From Flavobacteriaceae bacterium (GTDB lineage Bacteria > Bacteroidota > Bacteroidia > Flavobacteriales > Flavobacteriaceae): DNA of 46,634 bases. The notes beneath the pieces were generated by a model that was given only the letters and a program-made list of their open reading frames with translations, made no database searches and was not told where the DNA came from. The position numbers and the translations under genes were made by a program. Below, in pieces: positions 17,282-23,779 of this stretch. Numbering within the stretch: the first letter of the stretch is position 1; every line of letters starts with the position of its first letter. Where the stretch lies: contig JAHEKR010000012.1 in the NCBI GenBank assembly GCA_024638225.1, forward strand, positions 1 to 46,634. Reading direction: 5' to 3'.

Positions 17282-17866
17282 ATGGAAAAGTTTCGTTGCG
17301 ATTGGTGCCTATCTAACCCTGTCTACATTGACTATCACGACACGGAATGGGGTGTGCCCATTTACGAGGACAAAAAACTATTTGAGGCCTTGTTACTCGA
17401 AACCTTTCAAGCAGGTTTATCTTGGTGGTCAGTACTTCAAAAACGCGCTAATTTTCGCAGGGCATTTCATGGCTTTAACCCAAAAAAAGTGGCGCAAATG
17501 ACCCCATACGACGTAGATATGTTGCTTCAAAACAAGGGAATCATCCGAAATAGAGGAAAAATAAAGGCTGCAATTACTAATGCCCAGTTGTTTGTACAAC
17601 TACAGCAGGAAGTAGGTAGCTTTAGTGATTTTATGTGGTCTTATACAGCTGGTAAGCCCATTCAAAATGCCTACCAGCAAACCAAAGAACTTCCGCAAAC
17701 GACCAAACTGGCTATTCAAATGAGTTCTGATTTAAAAAAACAAGGATTTAAATACATCGGTAAAATTACCATTTACGCCCATATGCAAGCCGTTGGTATG
17801 GTCAACGATCATGTAGTAGACTGCTTTAGACACAAAGAGATAGCTAGTCTTGGGGTAAATAATTAA
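17282..17866 (+). CDS. tag: DNA-3-methyladenine glycosylase I
   Basis: Base-excision repair glycosylase that removes 3-methyladenine, 194 aa. The N-terminus RCDWCLSNPVYIDYHDTEWGVP contains the first cysteine and histidine of the zinc site, and the C-terminus MVNDHVVDCFRH contains the second pair. The aromatic substrate pocket region LLLETFQAGLSWWSVLQKR is intact. It is the last gene of the ftsX operon, 4 bases after truB, and overlaps the convergent aat gene by 23 bases. With the alkyltransferase-like gene near position 1000 it is the second alkylation-repair gene in the window. Confidence 0.96.
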   Translation: MEKFRCDWCLSNPVYIDYHDTEWGVPIYEDKKLFEALLLETFQAGLSWWSVLQKRANFRRAFHGFNPKKVAQMTPYDVDMLLQNKGIIRNRGKIKAAITNAQLFVQLQQEVGSFSDFMWSYTAGKPIQNAYQQTKELPQTTKLAIQMSSDLKKQGFKYIGKITIYAHMQAVGMVNDHVVDCFRHKEIASLGVNN

Positions 17867-18482
17867 GAAAATCGTTGCGTGATATGGGAGCAGCTCCCAT
17901 ACTTGCCAGATGAGCCGTAGGAACTTGACAATCGATAAGTTTGTACTTATTTTTCTTTAATTCTTTAACTAAAAAAATGAGGGCAAGTTTACTTGAGTTA
18001 CTCGCCTTAGAAAACATACTTTCGCCACAAAACACTTCTCCAATGTCGATTCCGTAAAGTCCGCCTACCAATTCTGACCCATCCCAAACCTCAACTGAGT
18101 GCGCGTGACCTTGTTCATGGAGTACTCCGTAAACTTCCATAAGGCCATGGGTAATCCACGTCCCTGTTTGACCAAAACGTTTCACTCGTGCACAAGCAGT
18201 AACTACGTCATTAAAAGCTTTATTAAAGGTGACCGTGTAGGCGTTTTTACGCATAAAAACGCGCATGCTTTTTGATATTCTAAGCTGATCTGGAAATAGA
18301 ACCATACGTGGGTCCGGGCTCCACCAAATCAAAAATTCATCTTGTTCAAACCACGGAAAAATGCCCTTTTTGTAAGCAAGCAAGACACGGTCTGGATTTA
18401 AATCACCTCCAACAGCAACGATTCCCTCTTGGGTGGCCAAATGAGGCGAAGGAAAACGCAATTCTTCAGTAAGGTGATACAT
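17844..18482 (-). CDS. aat: Leucyl/phenylalanyl-tRNA--protein transferase
   Basis: Enzyme of the bacterial N-degron pathway. It moves Leu or Phe from tRNA onto proteins with N-terminal Arg or Lys, marking them for ClpS and ClpAP. The 212 aa include the family signatures FPSPHLATQEGIVAVGGDL, GIFPWFEQDEFLIWWSPDPRMVL and GGLYGIDIGEVFCGESMFS, followed by LIDCQVPTAHLASMGAAPI. It overlaps tag at the 3' ends by 23 bases. It lies 11 bases after the DUF3127 gene, so the two are probably co-transcribed. Confidence 0.97.
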   Translation of the reverse strand: MYHLTEELRFPSPHLATQEGIVAVGGDLNPDRVLLAYKKGIFPWFEQDEFLIWWSPDPRMVLFPDQLRISKSMRVFMRKNAYTVTFNKAFNDVVTACARVKRFGQTGTWITHGLMEVYGVLHEQGHAHSVEVWDGSELVGGLYGIDIGEVFCGESMFSKASNSSKLALIFLVKELKKNKYKLIDCQVPTAHLASMGAAPISRNDFLNYLPQD

Positions 18483-18493
18483 GATGATATACG

Positions 18494-18856
18494 CTAAAAG
18501 GGCAAGTCGTCGGGAGCTTCTTTATCGGTTTCGGGCATGGTTTCAAATGGAGGTGCTGCAGGTGGAGGTGTCGGCACATCTTCAACTGCATCAACACGCC
18601 ATCCTTGAATGGAGTTAAAATACTTGATTTCTCCTTGAGGACTTTGCCACTCACGTCCGCGTAAATTTATTCCTACCTTGATGCGTTGTCCAACAGCAAA
18701 AGAGTTCAAGAGACTGCATTTGTCTTGAACAAACTCAACAAGTAAATGTTGTGGGTATTGCTCCTCTGTAGTTAGAACCAATTCGCGCTTTTGAAAGCCA
18801 TTGGATCCGTATTCTTTTGTTTCGCCTATCTGCTTTATTTTTCCTGTAATTTCCAT
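18494..18856 (-). CDS. DUF3127 protein, SSB-like OB-fold with an SSB-type C-terminal tip
   Basis: Protein of 120 aa. Residues 1-90 match DUF3127 (MEITGKIKQIGETKEYGSN at the start, then LVLTTEEQYPQHLLVEF and VGINLRGREW) and have the look of a small beta-barrel OB fold. A Pro/Ala/Glu-rich disordered tail of about 30 residues follows, ending in DDLPF. This is the acidic-hydrophobic tip by which SSB recruits repair and replication proteins; the SSB encoded at 36273-36731 ends in DDDLPF. I infer a single-stranded nucleic-acid-binding protein that shares SSB's partners. No function is established for the family. It is divergent from the orphan kinase and upstream of aat. Confidence 0.85.
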   Translation of the reverse strand: MEITGKIKQIGETKEYGSNGFQKRELVLTTEEQYPQHLLVEFVQDKCSLLNSFAVGQRIKVGINLRGREWQSPQGEIKYFNSIQGWRVDAVEDVPTPPPAAPPFETMPETDKEAPDDLPF

Positions 18857-18878
18857 GTAATTATAAGTGGTGTTTAGA

Positions 18879-18886
18879 CAAATTTA
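18879..18886 (-). promoter_or_regulatory. Putative -7 box (TAAATTTG) for the DUF3127-aat operon
   Basis: A TAnnTTTG match lies 22 bases before the DUF3127 start. No -33 TTG is visible. Confidence 0.4.
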
Positions 18887-18938
18887 CTGATTTTAGCGTG
18901 AACCTAACGGGTAAAAATGCACTATATTCGTACATCGC

Positions 18939-20099
18939 ATGTTTGATTCTATTTCCTTTCGCGCAAGCTATATACGCATCATTGGTTTTGTTGGTGTATT
19001 GGGTTTTGTTGGCGTAACACTTTGGAAAACCAACGAGCTTATCCAACGTATTGAGGAAGAAGAGCGTCTACAGATGGAGCTTTGGGCATTGGCACAACAA
19101 GAATTAGCCGCCAATACAGACATCAGTCAACCAGTAGAGCCCCTTACTTTTAGGATCCTTACTGCAGAGAATTCGATCCCCATGATTGTTGTTAATTCAA
19201 AAAATAAATTGCTTTTTTCAAACAATATTGACAATCAAAGGCTGGCGCAAGATTCCCTTGGCTACATACAAGAACTCATTGATGATTTCACCAAAACACA
19301 TGCACCCATCGAAATCACCTACCAAAATAGCTTATACCAAAAAATGTACTACGGTCAATCAAAGTTAATTTCCCAACTGCGGTACTATCCTATTGCTTTT
19401 TTTGTGATTGTATTTTTATTGATTGGACTCATAGTTGCCTACTACAAGAGTGCGCAGTCTGCGCTTGAAAATAAGCTTTGGACAGGAATGGCAAAAGAAA
19501 CAGCGCATCAATTAGGCACGCCTATTTCATCATTGATGGGTTGGATTACTATTCTTGAGCAACAAGGCAAAGATTTTGAAACTACTGCTCAAATTAAAAA
19601 AGATATTACACGATTGGAAATCATTAGTGCACGTTTTTCAAAAATTGGCTCAGTTCCAAATAAAAAAGAAGTCTTACTAAGTGAATTGATAGCTGAACTC
19701 CTAGACTATATGCGTGTGCGCATGCCCAAAAGCATTGACTTAGCTGTGAAAATAAAAAATAAGGAGGAAAAAGTACAACTCAACCCTACCCTAATGATGT
19801 GGGTGCTAGAAAACTTAATTAAAAACAGTATGGATGCCATTCGTGGTAAAGGCGAAATTACCCTTCTACTAAGCTGGAACGACAAGGCAGTAATTACATT
19901 ACGAGATTCAGGAGCTGGCATTCCCAAACACCTTCAAAACAAAATTTTCATTCCCGGTGAAACAACAAAAAAAAGAGGCTGGGGGTTAGGTCTATCGCTT
20001 GCCAAACGAATCGTAGAAGAACAGCACAATGGTAAGCTTCGCTTACTCGAGTCCTCAACAAAGGGAACTGTATTTGAGATCGAATTACCCCTTACCTAA
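18939..20099 (+). CDS. Orphan membrane sensor histidine kinase
   Basis: Sensor kinase of 386 aa. Membrane helices near 11-29 and 150-168 flank a periplasmic region of about 120 residues with a predicted coiled-coil start (QRIEEEERLQMELWALAQQE). There is no clear HAMP domain. HisKA follows with H190 in KETAHQLGTPISSLMGWI, then an ATPase domain with VLENLIKNSMDAI, LRDSGAGIP and a G2 box GWGLGLSLAKRIVE. The phospho-acceptor motif AHQLGTP is the form common in Bacteroidota kinases. No response regulator is adjacent, so its partner is elsewhere. The 3' end overlaps the HIT gene by 8 bases. Confidence 0.92.
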   Translation: MFDSISFRASYIRIIGFVGVLGFVGVTLWKTNELIQRIEEEERLQMELWALAQQELAANTDISQPVEPLTFRILTAENSIPMIVVNSKNKLLFSNNIDNQRLAQDSLGYIQELIDDFTKTHAPIEITYQNSLYQKMYYGQSKLISQLRYYPIAFFVIVFLLIGLIVAYYKSAQSALENKLWTGMAKETAHQLGTPISSLMGWITILEQQGKDFETTAQIKKDITRLEIISARFSKIGSVPNKKEVLLSELIAELLDYMRVRMPKSIDLAVKIKNKEEKVQLNPTLMMWVLENLIKNSMDAIRGKGEITLLLSWNDKAVITLRDSGAGIPKHLQNKIFIPGETTKKRGWGLGLSLAKRIVEEQHNGKLRLLESSTKGTVFEIELPLT

Positions 20100-20484
20100 A
20101 TTCCGCGCTAATTTTTTGAGCCAAATGTACCAGCTCATCTTTTGTCGGGGCCACTTTCTTTTGAAAAGTTGCATCAGACATAGCGCTTAGCGGAATTAGG
20201 TGTACATGAACGTGTGGTACTTCCAATCCAATTACACTTAGCCCTACGCGCTTGCACGGAACCACTTGTTCGATGGCTAGTGCCACTCGACGGCTAAACA
20301 GCATTAGTTCTTTGTAAGCTACTTCAGATAAATCAAATAGTTTGTCTACCTCTTTTTTGGGTACACAAAGCGTATGACCAAAAGCATTGGGATTGATATC
20401 CAAAAAGGCAATGTGTTGCTCGTCTTCGGCAACAATATAAGCGGGCAGCTCACGAGTAATGATTTTACTAAAAATAGAAGGCAT
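20092..20484 (-). CDS. HIT-family nucleotide hydrolase
   Basis: Histidine-triad protein of 130 aa. The catalytic motif is HVHVHLIP (H-x-H-x-H) near residues 94-101, and the N-terminal half has FLDINPNAFGHTLCVPKKE, typical of the HinT-like branch. Known members cleave AMP from phosphoramidates and aminoacyl-adenylates. It begins on the last base of the greA stop (TAATG), so it is translated from the greA message, a pairing often seen in Bacteroidota. Confidence 0.95.
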   Translation of the reverse strand: MPSIFSKIITRELPAYIVAEDEQHIAFLDINPNAFGHTLCVPKKEVDKLFDLSEVAYKELMLFSRRVALAIEQVVPCKRVGLSVIGLEVPHVHVHLIPLSAMSDATFQKKVAPTKDELVHLAQKISAEFR

Positions 20485-20957
20485 TAACGTTCGATGGATA
20501 AGACTTCAAACTTGAGGGTGCCATTGGGCACAACTACTTCAGCGGTCTCACCCACTTTTTTACCGAGCAAGCCTTTTCCAATTGGAGAATTAACCGAAAT
20601 TTTACCAGACTTTAGATCTGCTTCGCTTTCGGCAACAAGTGTGTAACTCATCTCCATATTGTTGTTTAGGTTCTTGATACGAACTGTAGATAAAACCAAA
20701 ACTTTGGACACATCCAACTGCGACTCGTCTATAACACGTGCGTTAGCAAGGGTTTCTTCCATCTTAGAAATTTTCATTTCCAACATGCCCTGCGCCTCTT
20801 TGGCAGCATCGTATTCGGCGTTTTCACTCAAGTCGCCTTTGTCTCGAGCCTCGGCAATTGCTTGTGAAGCGCGCGGACGCTCTACGTCCTTGAGGTAGTT
20901 TAACTCCTCACGCAATTTCTTGAGACCTTCGGCAGTATAATATGAAACAGCACTCAT
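20484..20957 (-). CDS. greA: Transcription elongation factor GreA
   Basis: Factor that stimulates transcript cleavage by backtracked RNA polymerase, 157 aa. The N-terminal coiled coil contains ERPRASQAIAEARDKGDLSENAEYDAAKEAQ, including the acidic tip (DLSENAEY) that reaches the polymerase active site. The C-terminal domain ends in LLGKKVGETAEVVVPNG. I start at the ATG at 20955-20957 (MSAVSYYTAEGL), because the longer frame to 21038 would include the promoter and hairpin. The leader holds a strong terminator-like hairpin, described separately. Confidence 0.96.
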   Translation of the reverse strand: MSAVSYYTAEGLKKLREELNYLKDVERPRASQAIAEARDKGDLSENAEYDAAKEAQGMLEMKISKMEETLANARVIDESQLDVSKVLVLSTVRIKNLNNNMEMSYTLVAESEADLKSGKISVNSPIGKGLLGKKVGETAEVVVPNGTLKFEVLSIER

Positions 20958-20969
20958 TGGGGTATTGTT

Positions 20970-20996
20970 AAAAAATCCCTTAATTCGTAAGGGATT
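20970..20996 (-). terminator. Terminator-like hairpin in the greA leader
   Basis: On the minus strand AATCCCTTA and TAAGGGATT form a perfect 9-bp stem with a 5-base loop, followed directly by a run of six T (two of them in the stem). It lies between the TATATTTG -7 box and the greA start, so the transcript would begin at or within the 5' arm. It could terminate early, protect the 5' end, or be a DNA operator. E. coli greA also has a leader attenuator, which makes the comparison attractive but not proof. Confidence 0.6.
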
Positions 20997-21000
20997 AGGG

Positions 21001-21008
21001 CAAATATA
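21001..21008 (-). promoter_or_regulatory. Putative -7 box (TATATTTG) for greA-HIT
   Basis: An exact TAnnTTTG match lies four bases before the leader hairpin and 43 bases before the greA ATG. No -33 TTG at normal spacing is seen. Confidence 0.5.
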
Positions 21009-21038
21009 CAATTTTCCTTTTTCTTTCGTTCTTGTCAT

Positions 21039-21452
21039 ATGAGGTACTGTAAATTTCTTGTTGTTTTGGTTTTTTTTGGCTGTGCCAAAAACGATGTTGA
21101 GCGGAACCCTTTTTTACAAGAAGTTGCTTTTGAACAGACGGTTAATCTTTCGCTTCCTGCCTTTGACAATTTAAATTATCAAGGAGGAAGTCTGTACTGG
21201 CCATATGGTGGAATCCGAGGCGTATTACTGTTTAATTTGGCGGGGACAATAATGGCTTGGGAAGCGAGCTGCCCCAACCATGCCCCTAGTGACTGCTCCA
21301 CCACGGAAATTGATGGAATAACAGCTTCCTGTGCGTGTGAAGACTATCAATACAGCTTGGCTACTGGGCAGCCCCTTACAGAAGGAGCTACCTATAGCCT
21401 ATTGTTTTACAAAGTACAGCAAAATGGAACCCAAGTGCGTATCTACAATTAA
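21039..21452 (+). CDS. Rieske-like lipoprotein with degenerate cluster ligands
   Basis: Predicted lipoprotein of 137 aa with a signal ending in VFFGC (C15). The mature part follows the Rieske ferredoxin layout: a box 1-like segment CPNHAPSDC (C78, H81, C86) and a box 2-like CACEDYQYSLATGQP (C98, C100) ending in the typical LLFYKV strand. Canonical Rieske boxes are CxHxxC and CxCH. Here box 1 spacing is altered and the box 2 histidine is glutamate (E101), so a normal 2Fe-2S cluster is doubtful. It diverges from greA and overlaps the TonB receptor gene by 4 bases at the 3' end. Its function is unknown. Confidence 0.72.
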   Translation: MRYCKFLVVLVFFGCAKNDVERNPFLQEVAFEQTVNLSLPAFDNLNYQGGSLYWPYGGIRGVLLFNLAGTIMAWEASCPNHAPSDCSTTEIDGITASCACEDYQYSLATGQPLTEGATYSLLFYKVQQNGTQVRIYN

Positions 21453-23641
21453 AAATGTAGCGTAAGTCCGGCCATAACATGACGTCCAGCTTGTGGGTAA
21501 TATCCAACCCCTTCGATTGTTGTAATTGATGATGCAGAACTCCAATCATCATCATATGTATAAAAATAGCCATTGGAGGTAAAGAGCGTATCAAAAACAT
21601 TATGAACATGTATGTTTAGGTTTAATTTTGGTGTGTTTGACTTATTTAAAAGAACCGCTTGAAACTGAATGTCACTGATGAGATAGTCCTCAAGTTTTGA
21701 TAGCGCTGCATCAATGTTCCCCATATACTGTTCTCCGACATATTTACTCACAAAGGAAACCGACCAATTGTCTTGTGTATAGGTTAATTGTTCAGCAGCA
21801 ATGAGCGATGGTGAAAACGCTAGATGTGTGTCTCCCAACGCTTCCAGGGTACCGTCCCTTTTAAAGTATTTGTCTTTATTTCTGTTTTTACTCCACGATA
21901 GGTTTGCCTGCATGCTCCAATGAGGTGCAAATGCCCATGCACCTTCGATCTCAATCCCCCCTCGAAAGCTATCTCCAGCATTTGCGCGAATAGGTGCTCC
22001 CTCTTTATCAATTGCGCCTGTAAGCACCAGTTGGTTTTTATAGCCCATGTAGTAAATATTTGCATTTAAAGTTGCGTTGCTTGTTTTCCAACGCCAACCC
22101 AATTCAAAATCATTCAATTCCTCAGGAACGGGACTGCCGTTTTCAAAATCTGTCCGATTGGGCTCTTTATGTGCCTTAGCAAAAGAAGCGTACAGTTGAT
22201 GAGCCGCAGTTGGTTTGAACACCACCCCAACTTTAGGATTAAAAAAGGTATGGGCATCATTGACGGTAAAACTTTCTGGTCCTTTCACTTCGCCACGCAC
22301 TTTATAATCAATCCAGCGAAGTTGTGCGTCAGCATATAAATTCCATTGATCGGAAATAGTATACCCCCATTTAGCAAAAATATTACCATCTTTCTTTTTA
22401 CCTGTATTTTCATAGAAGCGGTGTTTGGGATTAACGTTTGCTTGGGTGGCCCATACCAACGAACCAAAATGCAACCCTACATAACTACTGTAATACGCAC
22501 CTATGTTAAGTTCATGTTTTTCTTTTTGGTGATGAAACAATAGGTTTGCCACATAAAAATCATTATCAAGCCACTTTTGCGCTACATTTTCGGTAGCACT
22601 AATGGACTGTCCATTAATGGTAAGTGGGGGTAATTTGAGGTAGTCATAAGTAACCTCGCTCCCCCCTATTAATAAGTCATAAAATTCTTCATAATATCCT
22701 CTTCCATGAGTATAATTTAACCCCAAAGAAATTCGTGATGAATTACTAAGGCGTTGCTCAATATGCAACTGGGTATGGTCTTGTGCATAATTATCCACTT
22801 GATCATCATAATAGCCTTGCAAATTTCCTGCATCATCATATTGCGCTCCGGCAGGGTTATAGGTTCTGTTGGTTGTCAAAGTATTAGCGTCAATGCCGTA
22901 CCAAGCCTGATAGGTACGCTCTCGGCCACCAAAAGTTAAAGCCTTCAATTTTGTGTTTTCAGAAGTATAGGTTCCTTGCAAAAAATACCCTTTTAGGTTA
23001 GATGACGCACGATCGATATAGCCGTCAGAAGTAATATTTGATAAACGCCCACTAAGCTCAAAACCACTAGGTGATATTCCCGTGGAAAACTTAACGGAAT
23101 TCTTAAGGGTATTAAAACTTCCAACACTTGAAGAGAGCAATGCAAAAGATTCTTTTGAGCTATCATTGGTGTTGATGTTGATACTTGCTCCAAAAGCAGC
23201 CGCTCCATTAGTTGATGTTCCCACACCACGCTGCACTTGTAAATCTTCAATAGAAGAAGCAAAATCAGAAAGATTAACCCAAAATGTTCCATGGGACTCA
23301 GCATCGTTATAGGCAATTCCATTAATGGTAATATTGACTCGAGTTGCGTCACTACCACGGACGCGTATTCCTGTGTAACCTACCCCTGCGCCTGCATCAC
23401 TAGTGGTAACCACGCTCGGGAGAAAGCGCAACAAAACGGGAAGGTCTTTGCCTAAATTTTGTTTGTTGAGTTCTTTTTCTGAAACATTGGTAAACGCCAT
23501 AGGCGTATCTTTCGTTGCCCTAAGGGCACTAACTGTCACTGGTTTTAAATTAACAGGACTTACTGTTGTTGTATCGATAGTTGAATTTGCTTGTTGCGCC
23601 ATCAGGCTACCACATAGCATTATTGTAATAATAGTTTTCAT
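21449..23641 (-). CDS. TonB-dependent outer membrane receptor, TPP-riboswitch controlled (predicted thiamine uptake)
   Basis: Outer membrane receptor of 730 aa with a short signal peptide (cut near MAQQA). The plug domain spans about 30-160: VNLKPVTVSALRATKDTPMA, then GIRVRGSDATRVNITINGIAYNDAESHGTF and VQRGVGTSTNGAAAFGASI. The remainder is a 22-strand barrel ending in the terminal aromatic LTLHF. A TPP riboswitch precedes it, so the cargo is very likely thiamine or a thiamine phosphate. TPP-controlled receptors (Omr1) have been predicted in Bacteroidota. No SusD partner is present. Upstream on the same strand lie a PnuC/PnuT-family transporter and a kinase, which would complete uptake across the inner membrane and trapping. 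Confidence 0.9.
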   Translation of the reverse strand: MKTIITIMLCGSLMAQQANSTIDTTTVSPVNLKPVTVSALRATKDTPMAFTNVSEKELNKQNLGKDLPVLLRFLPSVVTTSDAGAGVGYTGIRVRGSDATRVNITINGIAYNDAESHGTFWVNLSDFASSIEDLQVQRGVGTSTNGAAAFGASININTNDSSKESFALLSSSVGSFNTLKNSVKFSTGISPSGFELSGRLSNITSDGYIDRASSNLKGYFLQGTYTSENTKLKALTFGGRERTYQAWYGIDANTLTTNRTYNPAGAQYDDAGNLQGYYDDQVDNYAQDHTQLHIEQRLSNSSRISLGLNYTHGRGYYEEFYDLLIGGSEVTYDYLKLPPLTINGQSISATENVAQKWLDNDFYVANLLFHHQKEKHELNIGAYYSSYVGLHFGSLVWATQANVNPKHRFYENTGKKKDGNIFAKWGYTISDQWNLYADAQLRWIDYKVRGEVKGPESFTVNDAHTFFNPKVGVVFKPTAAHQLYASFAKAHKEPNRTDFENGSPVPEELNDFELGWRWKTSNATLNANIYYMGYKNQLVLTGAIDKEGAPIRANAGDSFRGGIEIEGAWAFAPHWSMQANLSWSKNRNKDKYFKRDGTLEALGDTHLAFSPSLIAAEQLTYTQDNWSVSFVSKYVGEQYMGNIDAALSKLEDYLISDIQFQAVLLNKSNTPKLNLNIHVHNVFDTLFTSNGYFYTYDDDWSSASSITTIEGVGYYPQAGRHVMAGLTLHF

Positions 23642-23691
23642 CTGCTTTTAGCAAATAAAGGGGTATTATTTAAGTGATTTTAAGTGAAACA

Positions 23692-23758
23692 AAATTCCTT
23701 GGCAGCATTACCTGCCCAGGTTCGATGGGTATAATCTCAGCCATTAGGCACCCCTAGA
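23692..23758 (-). promoter_or_regulatory. TPP (THI-box) riboswitch upstream of the TonB receptor
   Basis: On the minus strand the aptamer core is clear: AGGGGTGCC, then GGCTGAGA, ACCCATCGAACCTG, GGCAGGTAATGC and the 3' part GCCAAGGA. These are the conserved CUGAGA and the GAACCUG / GGUAAUGCC elements that bind the pyrimidine and diphosphate of thiamine diphosphate. The 3' end lies about 50 bases before the receptor start. No terminator hairpin follows, so control is more likely at translation or by alternative pairing. Confidence 0.93.
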
Positions 23759-23765
23759 GACAGAT

Positions 23766-23773
23766 CAAAGATA
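23766..23773 (-). promoter_or_regulatory. Putative -7 box (TATCTTTG) for the riboswitch-receptor transcript
   Basis: A TAnnTTTG match lies 8 bases before the riboswitch and 7 bases after the DUF4301 stop. It would start transcription almost exactly at the aptamer. The -33 box is not evident. Confidence 0.45.
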
Positions 23774-23779
23774 CATCAA

